Origin: Candidatus Latescibacterota bacterium
Lineage (GTDB): Bacteria; Latescibacterota; UBA2968; UBA8231
Direction: 5' to 3'
Assembly (NCBI GenBank): GCA_022827835.1
Contig: JAJEIO010000053.1
Span: forward strand, 1-62,590
Length of the DNA: 62,590 nucleotides
Made by a program: the position numbers and the translations under genes
Shown: positions 1 through 6,777 of the stretch, piece by piece
Numbering within the stretch: position 1 is the first letter of the stretch
How the letters are laid out: each line of letters starts with the position of its first letter
Notes under the pieces: generated by a model
Told to the model about the DNA's origin: nothing
The model's database searches: none
What the model saw: the letters and a program-made list of their open reading frames with translations, nothing else

Positions 1-47
1 CCATTTGCACAAACCTTAAGGCAGGGCTAGCAGCCCGTCAAATGACC

Positions 48-76
48 TTGACGCTCAGAGAGGGGCCGCCTATTTT
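48..76 (+). promoter_or_regulatory. putative sigma70-type promoter of the BMC operon
   Basis: TTGACG at 48-53 and TATTTT at 71-76 are separated by 17 bases and lie about 40 bases before the GTG start at 117. Spacing and hexamers fit a housekeeping promoter, which would make the aldehyde dehydrogenase gene the first gene of the operon. A GAGG ribosome-binding sequence sits at about 105-108. This is based on motifs only. Confidence 0.45.
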
Positions 77-116
77 CCCCATTCTCAAATATTAGATCCA
101 ACGCGAGGAAAAAAGC

Positions 117-1529
117 GTGTCCCAAAACGTCAGCGAAGAACACGTACGCAAAATAGTCGAAGAAGTGGTACAGCGAGTCGTCAGCGGCGGGAACGGCAGC
201 GAGGGCGGGGACACAGGTGTCTTCTCGACGGTTGACGCGGCCGTTCAAGGCGCGACTCGCGCCCAGCAGCAGTTGGTCGCCTTGTCGCTGGAGGAGCGCA
301 AAAAAATCGTCGAGGCCCTCCGGCAGACAGCGCACGCCCACGCCGAGGAGTTTTCGCGGCGGGCCTTGGCCGAGACGGGCATGGGGCGGCTGGAAGACAA
401 GATCATCAAGCACCAAGTCGCGGCCGACACCACGCCTGGCGTCGAAGATTTAGAGGCGACTTCGTGGACCGGCGATCACGGACTGACCGTAGTCGAAATG
501 GCCCCCTACGGAGTCATCGGCGCGGTCACCCCATCGACGCATCCCGTGCCGACGATGGTCAACAACGCCATTTGCATTGTCGCCGCGGGCAACTCGGTCG
601 TCTTCAACGTACATCCGGCGGGCAGAAAAGTCTCCATGTTCGCGGTGGGCTTGATTAATCAAGCTATCGTCGCGGCTGGCGGCCCGGCCAACTTAGTGAC
701 CGCGGTCGAAACGCCGACCATTGAGACGGCCAACCAATTGTTCAACCACCCGGAGATCCGCCTGCTGCTGGTCACAGGAGGGCCGGGCGTGGCCAAGGCC
801 GCGCTGGGCAGCCCCAAAAAGGCCATCGTCGCTGGCCCGGGCAATCCGCCGGTGGTCGTCGATGAAACGGCTGATTTGGCCAAGGCCGCGCGCGACATCA
901 TCGACGGGGGGGGCTTCGACAACAACATTCTCTGCATCGGCGAGAAGCAGGTCTTTGCCGTCGCTTCCATTGCCGACGAGCTCAAGCGGCTGATGGTCCA
1001 GTACAATGCATACGAGCTCGATGTGCGGCAGGTCGAGACGCTTGCGCAGGTGGCCTTTGTCGAAGGGCCGGACGGGCATCTCGTAGCCAACCGCGAGTTG
1101 GTGGGGCGCGACGCCGCGGTGCTGGGCGAGCGCATCGGCCTGCGGCTCGACTCGTCGCTGCGCATGCTCATTGGCGAGACCGACGCCAACCACGTTTTCG
1201 TGCGCGAGGAGCAGATGATGCCCTTTTTGCCGATCGTGCGCGTGCCCAACGTCGATCAGGCCATCCGCGAGGCCGTCATCTCCGAGCACGGCTACGGACA
1301 CACGGCCGTGATTCATTCGCGCAACATCGAAAACATGCACAACATGGCGTGCGCCGTGGATACCACCATTTTCGTCAAAAACGGTCCTTCCTACGCCGGG
1401 GTAGGCTTGGGCGGCGAGGGCTTTGGGACGTACTCGATCGCCGGGCCGACGGGCGAGGGGCTGACGTCGCCGCGCACCTTTACCCGCCAGCGCCGCTGCG
1501 CTCTCGTAGATTACTTCCGCATCACCTGA
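117..1529 (+). CDS. BMC-associated CoA-acylating aldehyde dehydrogenase (PduP/EutE type)
   Basis: The 470-residue protein oxidises an aldehyde to an acyl-CoA with NAD+ and CoA inside the microcompartment lumen. Length and sequence match the PduP/EutE family. The catalytic cysteine is Cys273 in the FDNNILCIGEK context typical of EutE/PduP. Residues about 7-24 form an amphipathic helix (EEHVRKIVEEVVQRVVS), the classic N-terminal encapsulation peptide that binds shell proteins. The GTG start at 117 is chosen because it keeps this peptide and has a GAGG motif upstream. It is the first gene of the operon and its stop overlaps the EutN start (ATGA). Substrate chain length cannot be read from sequence. 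The neighbouring DapA-type lyases suggest a small aldehyde released by an aldol cleavage. Confidence 0.93.
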   Translation: MSQNVSEEHVRKIVEEVVQRVVSGGNGSEGGDTGVFSTVDAAVQGATRAQQQLVALSLEERKKIVEALRQTAHAHAEEFSRRALAETGMGRLEDKIIKHQVAADTTPGVEDLEATSWTGDHGLTVVEMAPYGVIGAVTPSTHPVPTMVNNAICIVAAGNSVVFNVHPAGRKVSMFAVGLINQAIVAAGGPANLVTAVETPTIETANQLFNHPEIRLLLVTGGPGVAKAALGSPKKAIVAGPGNPPVVVDETADLAKAARDIIDGGGFDNNILCIGEKQVFAVASIADELKRLMVQYNAYELDVRQVETLAQVAFVEGPDGHLVANRELVGRDAAVLGERIGLRLDSSLRMLIGETDANHVFVREEQMMPFLPIVRVPNVDQAIREAVISEHGYGHTAVIHSRNIENMHNMACAVDTTIFVKNGPSYAGVGLGGEGFGTYSIAGPTGEGLTSPRTFTRQRRCALVDYFRIT

Positions 1530-1843
1530 TGCTCTTGGGTCAAGTCAAAGGGCACCTAATTTCCACGGCCAAGGTCCCGAGCCTGCACGGCAAGAAACTC
1601 TTAGTCGTCGAAATTGCGTCGGTGCGCGAGCACGGTCTGGTGTTGACGGGGCGGGATATGGTCTGCATCGACGCGGTGCAGGCGGGCAAGGGCGAGTTGG
1701 TGATTTTGGTGCAGGGCAGCTCGTCGCGGATCGCCCCGAACTTGGGCGATGTGCCAACTGACGCGGTAATCGTCGGGATCGTCGATTCGCTACAGGCGAT
1801 GGGCAAGGACTTCGACTGTCGGCAACTGAGCCGCGAAGGATAA
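1529..1843 (+). CDS. EutN/CcmL-family microcompartment vertex protein (BMC-P)
   Basis: This 104-residue protein belongs to the EutN/CcmL/CsoS4 family, whose pentamers cap the vertices of the polyhedral shell. The N-terminus MLLGQVKGHLISTAKVPSL and the following KLLVVEIA strand are typical, as is the length of about 95-105 residues. The start overlaps the aldehyde dehydrogenase stop in an ATGA arrangement, indicating translational coupling. An in-frame ATG further upstream (1349) would lie inside the dehydrogenase gene and is rejected. It is the only pentamer gene in the window; many BMC loci encode two or three. Confidence 0.93.
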   Translation: MLLGQVKGHLISTAKVPSLHGKKLLVVEIASVREHGLVLTGRDMVCIDAVQAGKGELVILVQGSSSRIAPNLGDVPTDAVIVGIVDSLQAMGKDFDCRQLSREG

Positions 1844-1846
1844 GAG

Positions 1847-2527
1847 ATGAACGTTGCACCAGCGGCTGGATTGGACCGCAAGCAGATTGAGGCGCTGGTG
1901 CGCCGGGTGGTGTACGATCACTTGCCCGACGCTCAGCTAGAACACGCTTCTCCAGCCCCGAGGCTGGTCGTCAATATGTCCGCCCGCCACGTCCACCTCA
2001 ACCAACAGGCGCTGGACGCGCTGTTCGGCACGGGTGCCGAGCTGACCGTGCAGAAGGCCCTGTACCAGGAGGGTGCTTTCGCCGCCGAGCAGACGGTGTC
2101 GGTTTTCGGCCCGCGCAAGCAGGTGATTCCCAATGTCCGCATCCTCGGCCCACTGCGCGATTACAACCAAGTGGAGTTGGCCTTTACGGACGCCCGCTAT
2201 TTGGGCATTGACGCGCCGGTGCGGCTCAGCGGCAACATCGAGGGGACGCCGGGTTGCTACTTGGTGGGGTCGGCTGGGGGGTTGGAGTTGGATCACGGGG
2301 TGATTCGGGCTGCTCGCCACGTGCATTTGAACCCAGAAGAAGCCGCATACTATGGGGTCGGCCCGGGGGACTTGCTGCGGCTGGTAGTAGAAGGCGAGCA
2401 GGGCGGGGTCTTGGAAGGACTAATCTGCCGCGTCAGCGAGCGCGAGCGCTTGGAAGTTCACATCGATACGGACGAGGGCAATGCGATTGATTTGGTACAC
2501 GCCCGCAAGGTATATTTAGAGCGTTGA
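1847..2527 (+). CDS. pduL: PduL-type phosphate acyltransferase
   Basis: This 226-residue PduL-family enzyme exchanges CoA for phosphate on the acyl-CoA made by the aldehyde dehydrogenase, giving acyl-phosphate and recycling CoA in the lumen. The two metal-binding HVHL motifs are at residues 48-51 and 158-161, each preceded by Ala/Ser-Ala-Arg, as in characterised PduL proteins. Residues about 10-28 (RKQIEALVRRVVYDHL) form an amphipathic N-terminal encapsulation helix, so the protein is predicted to be luminal. It starts 3 bases after the EutN stop. No acetate/propionate kinase is visible in the window. Confidence 0.93.
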   Translation: MNVAPAAGLDRKQIEALVRRVVYDHLPDAQLEHASPAPRLVVNMSARHVHLNQQALDALFGTGAELTVQKALYQEGAFAAEQTVSVFGPRKQVIPNVRILGPLRDYNQVELAFTDARYLGIDAPVRLSGNIEGTPGCYLVGSAGGLELDHGVIRAARHVHLNPEEAAYYGVGPGDLLRLVVEGEQGGVLEGLICRVSERERLEVHIDTDEGNAIDLVHARKVYLER

Positions 2528-2564
2528 AAGCAAAAATCCGCACAATTACTTCAGGAGGTAAGGG

Positions 2565-3125
2565 ATGTCGGATGCAATAGGCATGGTAGAAACAGTGGGG
2601 CTGGTCGGGGTCGTCGAGGCCGGCGACGCCATGGCCAAGGCCGCTAGCGTCCAGCTTTTGGGCTGGGATCGAGTTGGCTCCGGCTTGGTGACTGTATTTT
2701 GCTCAGGGGATGTGGCGGCTGTCAAGTCGGCCGTGGATGCTGGTTCGGCCGCGGCGGCCAAGGTCGGGCAGGTGCATTCGGTGCACGTGATTCCCCGCCC
2801 ACACAGCGAGTTGACGACCGTCGTACCCGAGCGCGGCGACAGCGGCGACAGCGATGACCGCGTCCGCGCCTTGGGTCTGATTGAGACGAAGGGGTCCATC
2901 GGCGTGATCGAAGCGGCCGACGCCATGAGCAAAGCCGCGGATGTGGAGGTCGTCAAGCTCCAGGACATCGGCGGTGGGTACATCACCGTCATCGTCAGCG
3001 GCGACGTTGGCTCGGTGCAAGCTGCGGTCAGCGCCGGTGCCGAGGCAGCCGAGCGCGTGGGCGAGCTCGTGTCGCAACACGTGATTCCCCGTCCGCACGA
3101 CGATCTCATCGCGCTGTATTTGTAG
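2565..3125 (+). CDS. tandem-domain BMC shell protein (BMC-T)
   Basis: The 186-residue protein has two BMC domains (residues about 3-80 and 101-180), both in canonical, non-permuted order. Each has the opening G(M/L)(V/I)ET strand, the DAMxKAAxV helix, a pore loop (VGSGLVTV in domain 1, IGGGYITV in domain 2), the GDV.(A/S)V helix and a closing HVIPRPH. Three copies should form one pseudohexameric tile. A strong ribosome-binding site (AGGAGG) precedes the ATG. The two domains differ in their pore loops, which may create an asymmetric pore. The linker at about 81-100 is acidic and rich in Gly, Ser and Asp. Confidence 0.93.
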   Translation: MSDAIGMVETVGLVGVVEAGDAMAKAASVQLLGWDRVGSGLVTVFCSGDVAAVKSAVDAGSAAAAKVGQVHSVHVIPRPHSELTTVVPERGDSGDSDDRVRALGLIETKGSIGVIEAADAMSKAADVEVVKLQDIGGGYITVIVSGDVGSVQAAVSAGAEAAERVGELVSQHVIPRPHDDLIALYL

Positions 3126-3134
3126 AGGAGAGAA

Positions 3135-3401
3135 ATGATGAAAGCATTGGGTATGGTTGAGACCCGAGGTTTGGTCTGCGTCGTCGAAGCCCTCGACGCC
3201 ATGTTGAAGACCGCGGACGTGAGCTATGCGGGCCAAAAGCGCGTGGGTAGTGGCCTAGTCGCCGTGCTGGTCGAAGGCGACGTAGCGGCGGTCAAAGCAG
3301 CCGTAGATGCGGGGGCGCAAGCGGCCCAGCGCATTGGCGAACTGCGCAGCGTTCACGTGATTCCCCGCCCGACTGAGGGACTGACAGATCAGCTTGGTTA
3401 G
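3135..3401 (+). CDS. single-domain BMC shell protein (BMC-H, PduA/EutM-like)
   Basis: The 88-residue protein is the standard hexamer-forming shell protein and the only BMC-H in the window. It has the GMVETRG opening, DAMLKTADV helix, pore loop RVGSGLVAV, GDVAAVKAAVDAG helix and HVIPRP ending. The start is ATG at 3135 or the adjacent ATG at 3138, with a GAGGAGAG ribosome-binding site just upstream. It lies 9 bases after the first BMC-T gene. It probably forms most shell facets and is a likely docking partner for the encapsulation helices of the neighbouring enzymes. Confidence 0.95.
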   Translation: MMKALGMVETRGLVCVVEALDAMLKTADVSYAGQKRVGSGLVAVLVEGDVAAVKAAVDAGAQAAQRIGELRSVHVIPRPTEGLTDQLG

Positions 3402-3405
3402 CTAG

Positions 3406-3855
3406 GTGGCCAAGGCTTTGCACATCGACGCCCCGGTAGTAACCGGCGATTTGCTCGGGCGCGAGCACAAGGGCGAGCGGACGCTCAGCGTGGCTCCCAG
3501 CGCCATCTTGACGCCGACGGCTTGGGACTACATTCGCCAACACCGATTGCAGCTAAGTCGCGGCGAGGCCAGTGCGGCCACTGCCGACGGCATTGCGGAC
3601 GCGGGCCGGTGCGAGCATCCCGACCGCGCCTGCGGCTGCGAGCACGAGGAATTCGGCTCGGGGTACGTCGAGCCAGCTAGCTGCAGCGATTGCGCCGTCC
3701 ACCAGCGCAAGCAGGCGGGCGACCCCGAGGCGAGTTGTGAGGGTTGCAATCGCTACAAGACGCTTTTGCAACAAATCGAGCAGGGCCAAGCCTCCGACCC
3801 GGAAGCCTTAATTGAACAGATCACCGAACTAGTAATTCACCGGCTAGCAGACTGA
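3406..3855 (+). CDS. Cys-rich BMC-associated protein with EutT-like N-terminal motif
   Basis: I do not recognise a characterised homologue of this 149-residue protein, but three parts are visible. Residues about 28-50 carry SAILTPTAWDYIRQHRLQL, resembling the N-terminal segment of EutT (LTPSAREL) and the N-terminus of the DapA-fusion encoded at 5599. Residues 69-114 are rich in cysteine: Cys69, 76, 78, then CxxC at 93/96 and CxxC at 111/114, with His71 and His80. This suggests a Zn or Fe-S site. Residues about 131-147 (DPEALIEQITELVIHRL) look like a C-terminal encapsulation helix. The start is GTG, 4 bases after the BMC-H stop. A luminal metal-cofactor or electron-transfer role is inference. 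Confidence 0.8.
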   Translation: MAKALHIDAPVVTGDLLGREHKGERTLSVAPSAILTPTAWDYIRQHRLQLSRGEASAATADGIADAGRCEHPDRACGCEHEEFGSGYVEPASCSDCAVHQRKQAGDPEASCEGCNRYKTLLQQIEQGQASDPEALIEQITELVIHRLAD

Positions 3856-3858
3856 GCT

Positions 3859-4443
3859 ATGGCGGGCGACCCAGCAGTCGGCATGATCGAGGTACAGGGC
3901 GTGGCCGCTGCCATTGTGGGTGCGGATGCAGCCTGCAAGGCCGCGGACGTTAAGCTCGCAGGTTGGTCGTCAATCGGCGGTTATACTACGGCCTTTTTCA
4001 CCGGATCAATCAGCGATGTAGCCGCCGCGCTGCGAAGCGGCGAAGAAGCAGCCCGCAGCGTGATAGAACACGTAGTGGCCGCGCCCCTACTCCAACCCGC
4101 TGCCGCCTGCCACCAATTCGTCGATTTTCCGGTCCGGTCTGACAGCGATTTTCCCGCCGGTGCCCTAGGATTGGTCGAGACGCGCGGCTACGGGGCTCAC
4201 ATTCACACCAACGATCAGATGGTTAAGACGGCACCCGTTGAGGTCATCAACGTGCTGACGGTCCACGACCGCGTGGTGTGTTCGCTAGTCTTGGGGGATG
4301 TAGGGGCCGTCACCGAAGCCATAGCCGTCGCGCAAAAACTGCTTGCGGACTGCGAGCACTTGTTGGGCACGGCCCTGATTCCACAGCCGAGGCCCGAGGT
4401 TTTGGCCGCATACGCCATGCCGATGGGAGGGGGCGGTGTCTAG
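3859..4443 (+). CDS. second tandem-domain BMC shell protein (BMC-T)
   Basis: This 194-residue protein has two BMC domains, about residues 5-78 and 101-180. Domain 1 is divergent: GADAACKAADV helix, pore region SSIGGYTTAF, and no closing PRP. Domain 2 has GALGLVETRG and ends in LIPQPRP, but its pore loop (LTVHDRVVC) departs from the glycine-rich consensus. The divergent pore loops suggest a pore with a different size or gating from the first BMC-T. It follows the Cys-rich protein by 3 bases and overlaps the four-domain shell gene by 8 bases, so the two shell genes are probably translated together. Confidence 0.9.
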   Translation: MAGDPAVGMIEVQGVAAAIVGADAACKAADVKLAGWSSIGGYTTAFFTGSISDVAAALRSGEEAARSVIEHVVAAPLLQPAAACHQFVDFPVRSDSDFPAGALGLVETRGYGAHIHTNDQMVKTAPVEVINVLTVHDRVVCSLVLGDVGAVTEAIAVAQKLLADCEHLLGTALIPQPRPEVLAAYAMPMGGGGV

Positions 4444-5584
4444 CGGAGCGATCGGCATACTGGAGACGCGCGGCATGGCGTCGCTAATGGCTGCCACCGA
4501 CGCCATGCTCAAGGCCGCTGAGGTGCAACTCTGCGGCCGGCACGGCATTGGCTCGGGTTGGCTCACCGCGGTAATCGCCGGTCAAGTGGCCGATGTGGAG
4601 GCGGCCATTCGCGTCGGTGAGGTCGAGGCGAACCGCACCGGCGAACTGATTGGCGCGCAAGTGGTGCCGCGACCGGATGCGCGCGCCACAGACGCCATGC
4701 CCCACGCAACCGGCCTTGGTGCCGAACAGGTACAGCCGATGGCAATAGGCTTATTGGAGACGCAGGGCCTAACGCCGCTAGTGGCTGGTGCCGACGCCAT
4801 GCTCAAGGCCGCCCAAGTGGAGCTAGGGGGTTGGGCCTTCATCGGTGGCGCTTTGTGTCACGCGCCGATCTTTGGCGATGTGGCGGCCGTGCAGACGGCG
4901 CTAGAAGTCGGCCGGCAAGCAGCCGAGCGGATCGGCACGGTGTACGCGACTCTTGTTTTGCCCCAGCCCAGTGAGGGGCTAGGCCCTCTGTTGCCGCCTG
5001 CTCCAGCGGTTGCGCCGCGCTCCACCGGTGCCTTGGGCCTCATAGAGACCATTGGTTACGCCACGGTCGTGGGCAGCGCCGACGCCATGCTCAAGGCCGC
5101 GGATGTGCAAATCGAGCGCTTGAGCATTGGCAGCGGCGGGCGGATTGCCGCGCTGGCCACCGGCCACCTCGACGATGTGCAGGCTGCGATGCGCGCTGGT
5201 GCCGAGGCAGCCACGGCCTTGGGGGAGCTCGACGCCTCGGCCGTAGTCTCTAGGCCCGATCCTGCGCTAGTCGCCCGCTTTGCTACCGCGGCCGAGGGTC
5301 TTGGCACGGGTGCGCGGCAGGCCATGGGGCTGATTGAGACGCGCAGCACCGTGGCCTTGGTGCGGGCCATCGATCGCATGCTCAAGGCCGCAGCTGTCGA
5401 ATACGAGGGAGCCTATAAGGTGGGGTACTACTTGACGGCCGCGGTCGTCCGCGGCGATGTCGGTGCCGTGCAGGTCGCCATAGATGCGGGTCGTGAGGAG
5501 GCCGTTGAACACGGAGAACTGGTCTCGGCCTACGCAATTCCACAGCCCTACAGCGGCCTCGAAGGCCGCCTGCCGCACGTTTAG
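4436..5584 (+). CDS. four-domain (tetra-BMC) microcompartment shell protein
   Basis: This single 382-residue reading frame contains four complete BMC domains, starting at about residues 4, 102, 199 and 296. Each has a (I/L)(L/I)ET(R/Q/I) opening, a D(A/R)MLKAA helix, a pore-loop region, a (D/G)(V/L)..(V/A)..A helix and a closing P-x-P. Inter-domain linkers are 15-20 residues and rich in Ala, Pro and Gly. Pore loops differ: HGIGSGWLTA, FIGGALCHA, SIGSGGRIAA and YKVGYYLTA. The GTG start at 4436 overlaps the previous stop by 8 bases. Normal shell proteins have one or two domains. Three copies would supply 12 domains, exactly two pseudohexamers, either stacked or side by side. The frame is uninterrupted, so a sequencing-error fusion is unlikely. 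Confidence 0.93.
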   Translation: MSSGAIGILETRGMASLMAATDAMLKAAEVQLCGRHGIGSGWLTAVIAGQVADVEAAIRVGEVEANRTGELIGAQVVPRPDARATDAMPHATGLGAEQVQPMAIGLLETQGLTPLVAGADAMLKAAQVELGGWAFIGGALCHAPIFGDVAAVQTALEVGRQAAERIGTVYATLVLPQPSEGLGPLLPPAPAVAPRSTGALGLIETIGYATVVGSADAMLKAADVQIERLSIGSGGRIAALATGHLDDVQAAMRAGAEAATALGELDASAVVSRPDPALVARFATAAEGLGTGARQAMGLIETRSTVALVRAIDRMLKAAAVEYEGAYKVGYYLTAAVVRGDVGAVQVAIDAGREEAVEHGELVSAYAIPQPYSGLEGRLPHV

Positions 5585-5598
5585 CGAGGACGCGAAAA

Positions 5599-6777
5599 AT
5601 GATTCGGATTGACGATGCAGTAATTACCGCTCAGACCTTGGAGGGCCGCCTAGCTGGCGAACGGCAGGTCGAGATCGGCCCGGGGTCTAAGCTGACGCCG
5701 TCGGCGCAGGACTTTTTGCACGCCCAAGGCGTTGAGATCGTGCGCCGGGAAGCTGGCGAAGCCCCCACGACATCAACATCGACACTAACACCGGCACCAG
5801 CGGTTCCTCGCGCCGCCGGACGCCAAGCATTTGCGGGCATCTTCTGCCCCAATATCGTCCTTTTCGACAGCCAGAACAGGATCAACCACGCCGAAATGGA
5901 GCGCTACATCAACTGGTTGATCGAGGCTGGGATCCACGGGCTGTACCCCAACGGCAGCATGGGCGAGTTCGCGCGCCTGTCGCAGGAGGAGCGCCGAGAC
6001 GTGGTGCGCTTGGTCTGCGAGGTCAACAAGGGGCGCATACCCGTCCTAGCCGGAGCCAGCGAGGCCAACTTGCGCGACGTGCTCAAGATGGCCGAATACT
6101 ACGCCTCACTAGGCGTAGATGCCATTGCGCTGATGCCTCCCTATTACTACGAAATTTCCTCTGAGAGCCTCTTCGAGTACTTCGCCGAAATCGCCGAAGA
6201 ATCGCCGCTGGACATCCTGCTGTGCAATATCCCGCAATTTACCCGAGAGCTGTCGATAGATTTGCTGGAGCGGCTCTTGCCCTACGATCGGATCTGCGGC
6301 ACCAAGGACTCCAGCCGCGACCTGCCGAGGCTGCTCAACGCCATGAACCGCCTGCGCCAACAGCGCCCCGACTACGTGGTGATGACCGGTTGCGAGGAGA
6401 TCGTGTTCCCCTCGGTAATCATGGGCGTCAGCGGGGGCACCATCGCCACCTCGGGCATCGTCCCAGAGGTGATCGTCGAGCTGTATGAAAAGGCCAAAAG
6501 CGGCGACATTGAGCGGGCCCGCGAACTGCAATACCGCATCCTCGATCTTATCAACTTGATGCTCTTAGGGGTCAACTTCCCAGAGGGCTTTAAGACCGGC
6601 GTGGCGGCCCGCGGCTTTGACGTCGGCCCAGCGCGCACGTCGAGTAGCGCGTCCGAGCAGGAGTACCTGATCAAGCTAGAAGCCCAAATCAACTGCGTCC
6701 TCGCGGATATGGGCTATCCAGTCCAAGGTCCTCGCGCCTGCCCGGCGACCAACCTGCCGCCGATCGTCGGTCGCTAG
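5599..6777 (+). CDS. DapA-family lyase/aldolase fused to a BMC-associated N-terminal domain
   Basis: The 392-residue protein has an N-terminal domain (1-52) with GSKLTPSAQDFLHAQGVEI, the EutT-like motif also present in the Cys-rich protein at 3406. A Thr/Pro/Ala linker (about 53-75) leads to a DapA/N-acetylneuraminate lyase-type TIM barrel (about 76-370). The Schiff-base lysine is Lys236 (ICGTKDSS). The substrate loop is GSMGE rather than GTTGE of dihydrodipicolinate synthase. The usual catalytic Tyr of the YN(V/I)P motif is replaced by Cys (LLCNIPQF). It is therefore unlikely to be DapA and is more plausibly a 2-oxoacid aldolase or dehydratase that delivers an aldehyde to the compartment. 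It begins 14 bases after the four-domain shell gene. The substrate is unknown. Confidence 0.85.
   Translation: MIRIDDAVITAQTLEGRLAGERQVEIGPGSKLTPSAQDFLHAQGVEIVRREAGEAPTTSTSTLTPAPAVPRAAGRQAFAGIFCPNIVLFDSQNRINHAEMERYINWLIEAGIHGLYPNGSMGEFARLSQEERRDVVRLVCEVNKGRIPVLAGASEANLRDVLKMAEYYASLGVDAIALMPPYYYEISSESLFEYFAEIAEESPLDILLCNIPQFTRELSIDLLERLLPYDRICGTKDSSRDLPRLLNAMNRLRQQRPDYVVMTGCEEIVFPSVIMGVSGGTIATSGIVPEVIVELYEKAKSGDIERARELQYRILDLINLMLLGVNFPEGFKTGVAARGFDVGPARTSSSASEQEYLIKLEAQINCVLADMGYPVQGPRACPATNLPPIVGR

Noticed and set aside
659..1340. Long minus-strand frames inside the aldehyde dehydrogenase gene
   Set aside because: They are shadows of a high-GC gene: low-complexity Arg/Ser/Pro composition and no family signature.
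1349..1528. Upstream extension of the EutN reading frame
   Set aside because: It lies wholly inside the aldehyde dehydrogenase gene, and EutN homologues start at the ATGA overlap at 1529.
5599..6777. Genuine dihydrodipicolinate synthase for lysine biosynthesis
   Set aside because: The GTTGE loop and the catalytic Tyr are changed, it carries a BMC-associated N-terminal domain, and it sits in the BMC operon.
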